Below are positions 62,460 to 64,000 of a stretch of DNA of 64,000 nt, piece by piece. This DNA is from Paenibacillus sp. sptzw28 (GTDB taxonomy: Bacteria; Bacillota; Bacilli; Paenibacillales; Paenibacillaceae). The first letter of the stretch is position 1, and each line of letters begins with the position of its first letter. The translations under genes were made by a program, and so were the position numbers. The notes below the pieces were generated by a model. That model was given only the letters and a program-made list of their open reading frames with translations, was not told the DNA's origin and ran no database searches. The stretch spans positions 113,501 through 177,500 of the forward strand of contig NZ_CP080545.1 in assembly GCF_019550795.1 (NCBI RefSeq), read 5' to 3'.

Positions 62460-64000
<1,541 letters not shown>

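Overview
The window looks like an origin-proximal chromosomal segment of a moderately GC-rich, endospore-forming member of the Paenibacillaceae (Paenibacillus or a close relative). Supporting this are the gene block 23S-5S-guaB-dacA-pdxS-pdxT-serS-tRNA-Ser, familiar from just downstream of gyrA in Bacillales, and a second block (rpoE, argS, a DUF1934 gene, speB, speE, a PBP2d-like gene, ywhD) whose order resembles the Bacillus subtilis rpoE-argS-speEB-pbpG-ywhD region. Sporulation genes (sspP, a Spo0E-like protein, a KinA/B-like kinase) and T-box, c-di-AMP and c-di-GMP riboswitches also fit. Genus-level identity is inferred from gene order and protein resemblance only; no search was run.

Layout. 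0-9 kb (minus strand, with one plus-strand subtilase): start of rpoE, two different arginyl-tRNA synthetases separated by a DUF1934 gene and a 45-bp triple repeat (the upstream argS carries a T-box), a hypoxanthine/uracil-DNA glycosylase, and the polyamine pair speB-speE. 9-23 kb: a class A PBP behind a near-perfect sigma-G promoter, a TrpXYZ-like ABC importer, a heterodimeric ABC exporter, ywhD, an M1 peptidase with a membrane protein, and an NlpC/P60 hydrolase under a c-di-AMP riboswitch. 23-34 kb: a 1530-residue Lhr-type helicase, a MarR-controlled MFS efflux pump with a visible operator, two ankyrin proteins (one with a ribbon-helix-helix-like N-terminus), a broken grpB and several small enzymes. 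34-40 kb: a cupin and an SDR-type threonine dehydrogenase downstream of a c-di-GMP-I riboswitch, then a PadR/BtrH-like pair lying between two copies of the 3' end of a sulfurtransferase gene. 40-50 kb: DUF378, an EAL protein of the YkuI type, motAB, rluF, a membrane PAS histidine kinase, a DnaA-box cluster, tadA, and a small Spo0E-family gene behind Spo0A boxes. 50-55 kb: tRNA-Arg, AraC regulator, tRNA-Pro, a compact agr-like quorum-sensing operon, a lipoprotein, and an sspP operon. 55-64 kb: tRNA-Ser, serS, pdxT-pdxS, dacA, guaB, 5S and the 3' half of 23S rRNA.

How parts may work together. The agr-like operon (53.1-51.5 kb) encodes a seven-helix membrane protein without kinase domain, AgrB, an AgrD-like peptide without cysteine, and a LytTR-domain protein without receiver; it looks like a peptide-signalling circuit that has dispensed with the two-component phosphorelay, and is my best candidate for an undescribed system. 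A second theme is cyclic dinucleotides: a c-di-AMP switch on a wall hydrolase, a c-di-GMP switch on a threonine-dehydrogenase/cupin operon, an EAL protein and the flagellar stator. A third is sporulation: PAS kinase, Spo0E-like phosphatase with a Spo0A-type promoter, sigma-G-driven PBP and sspP.
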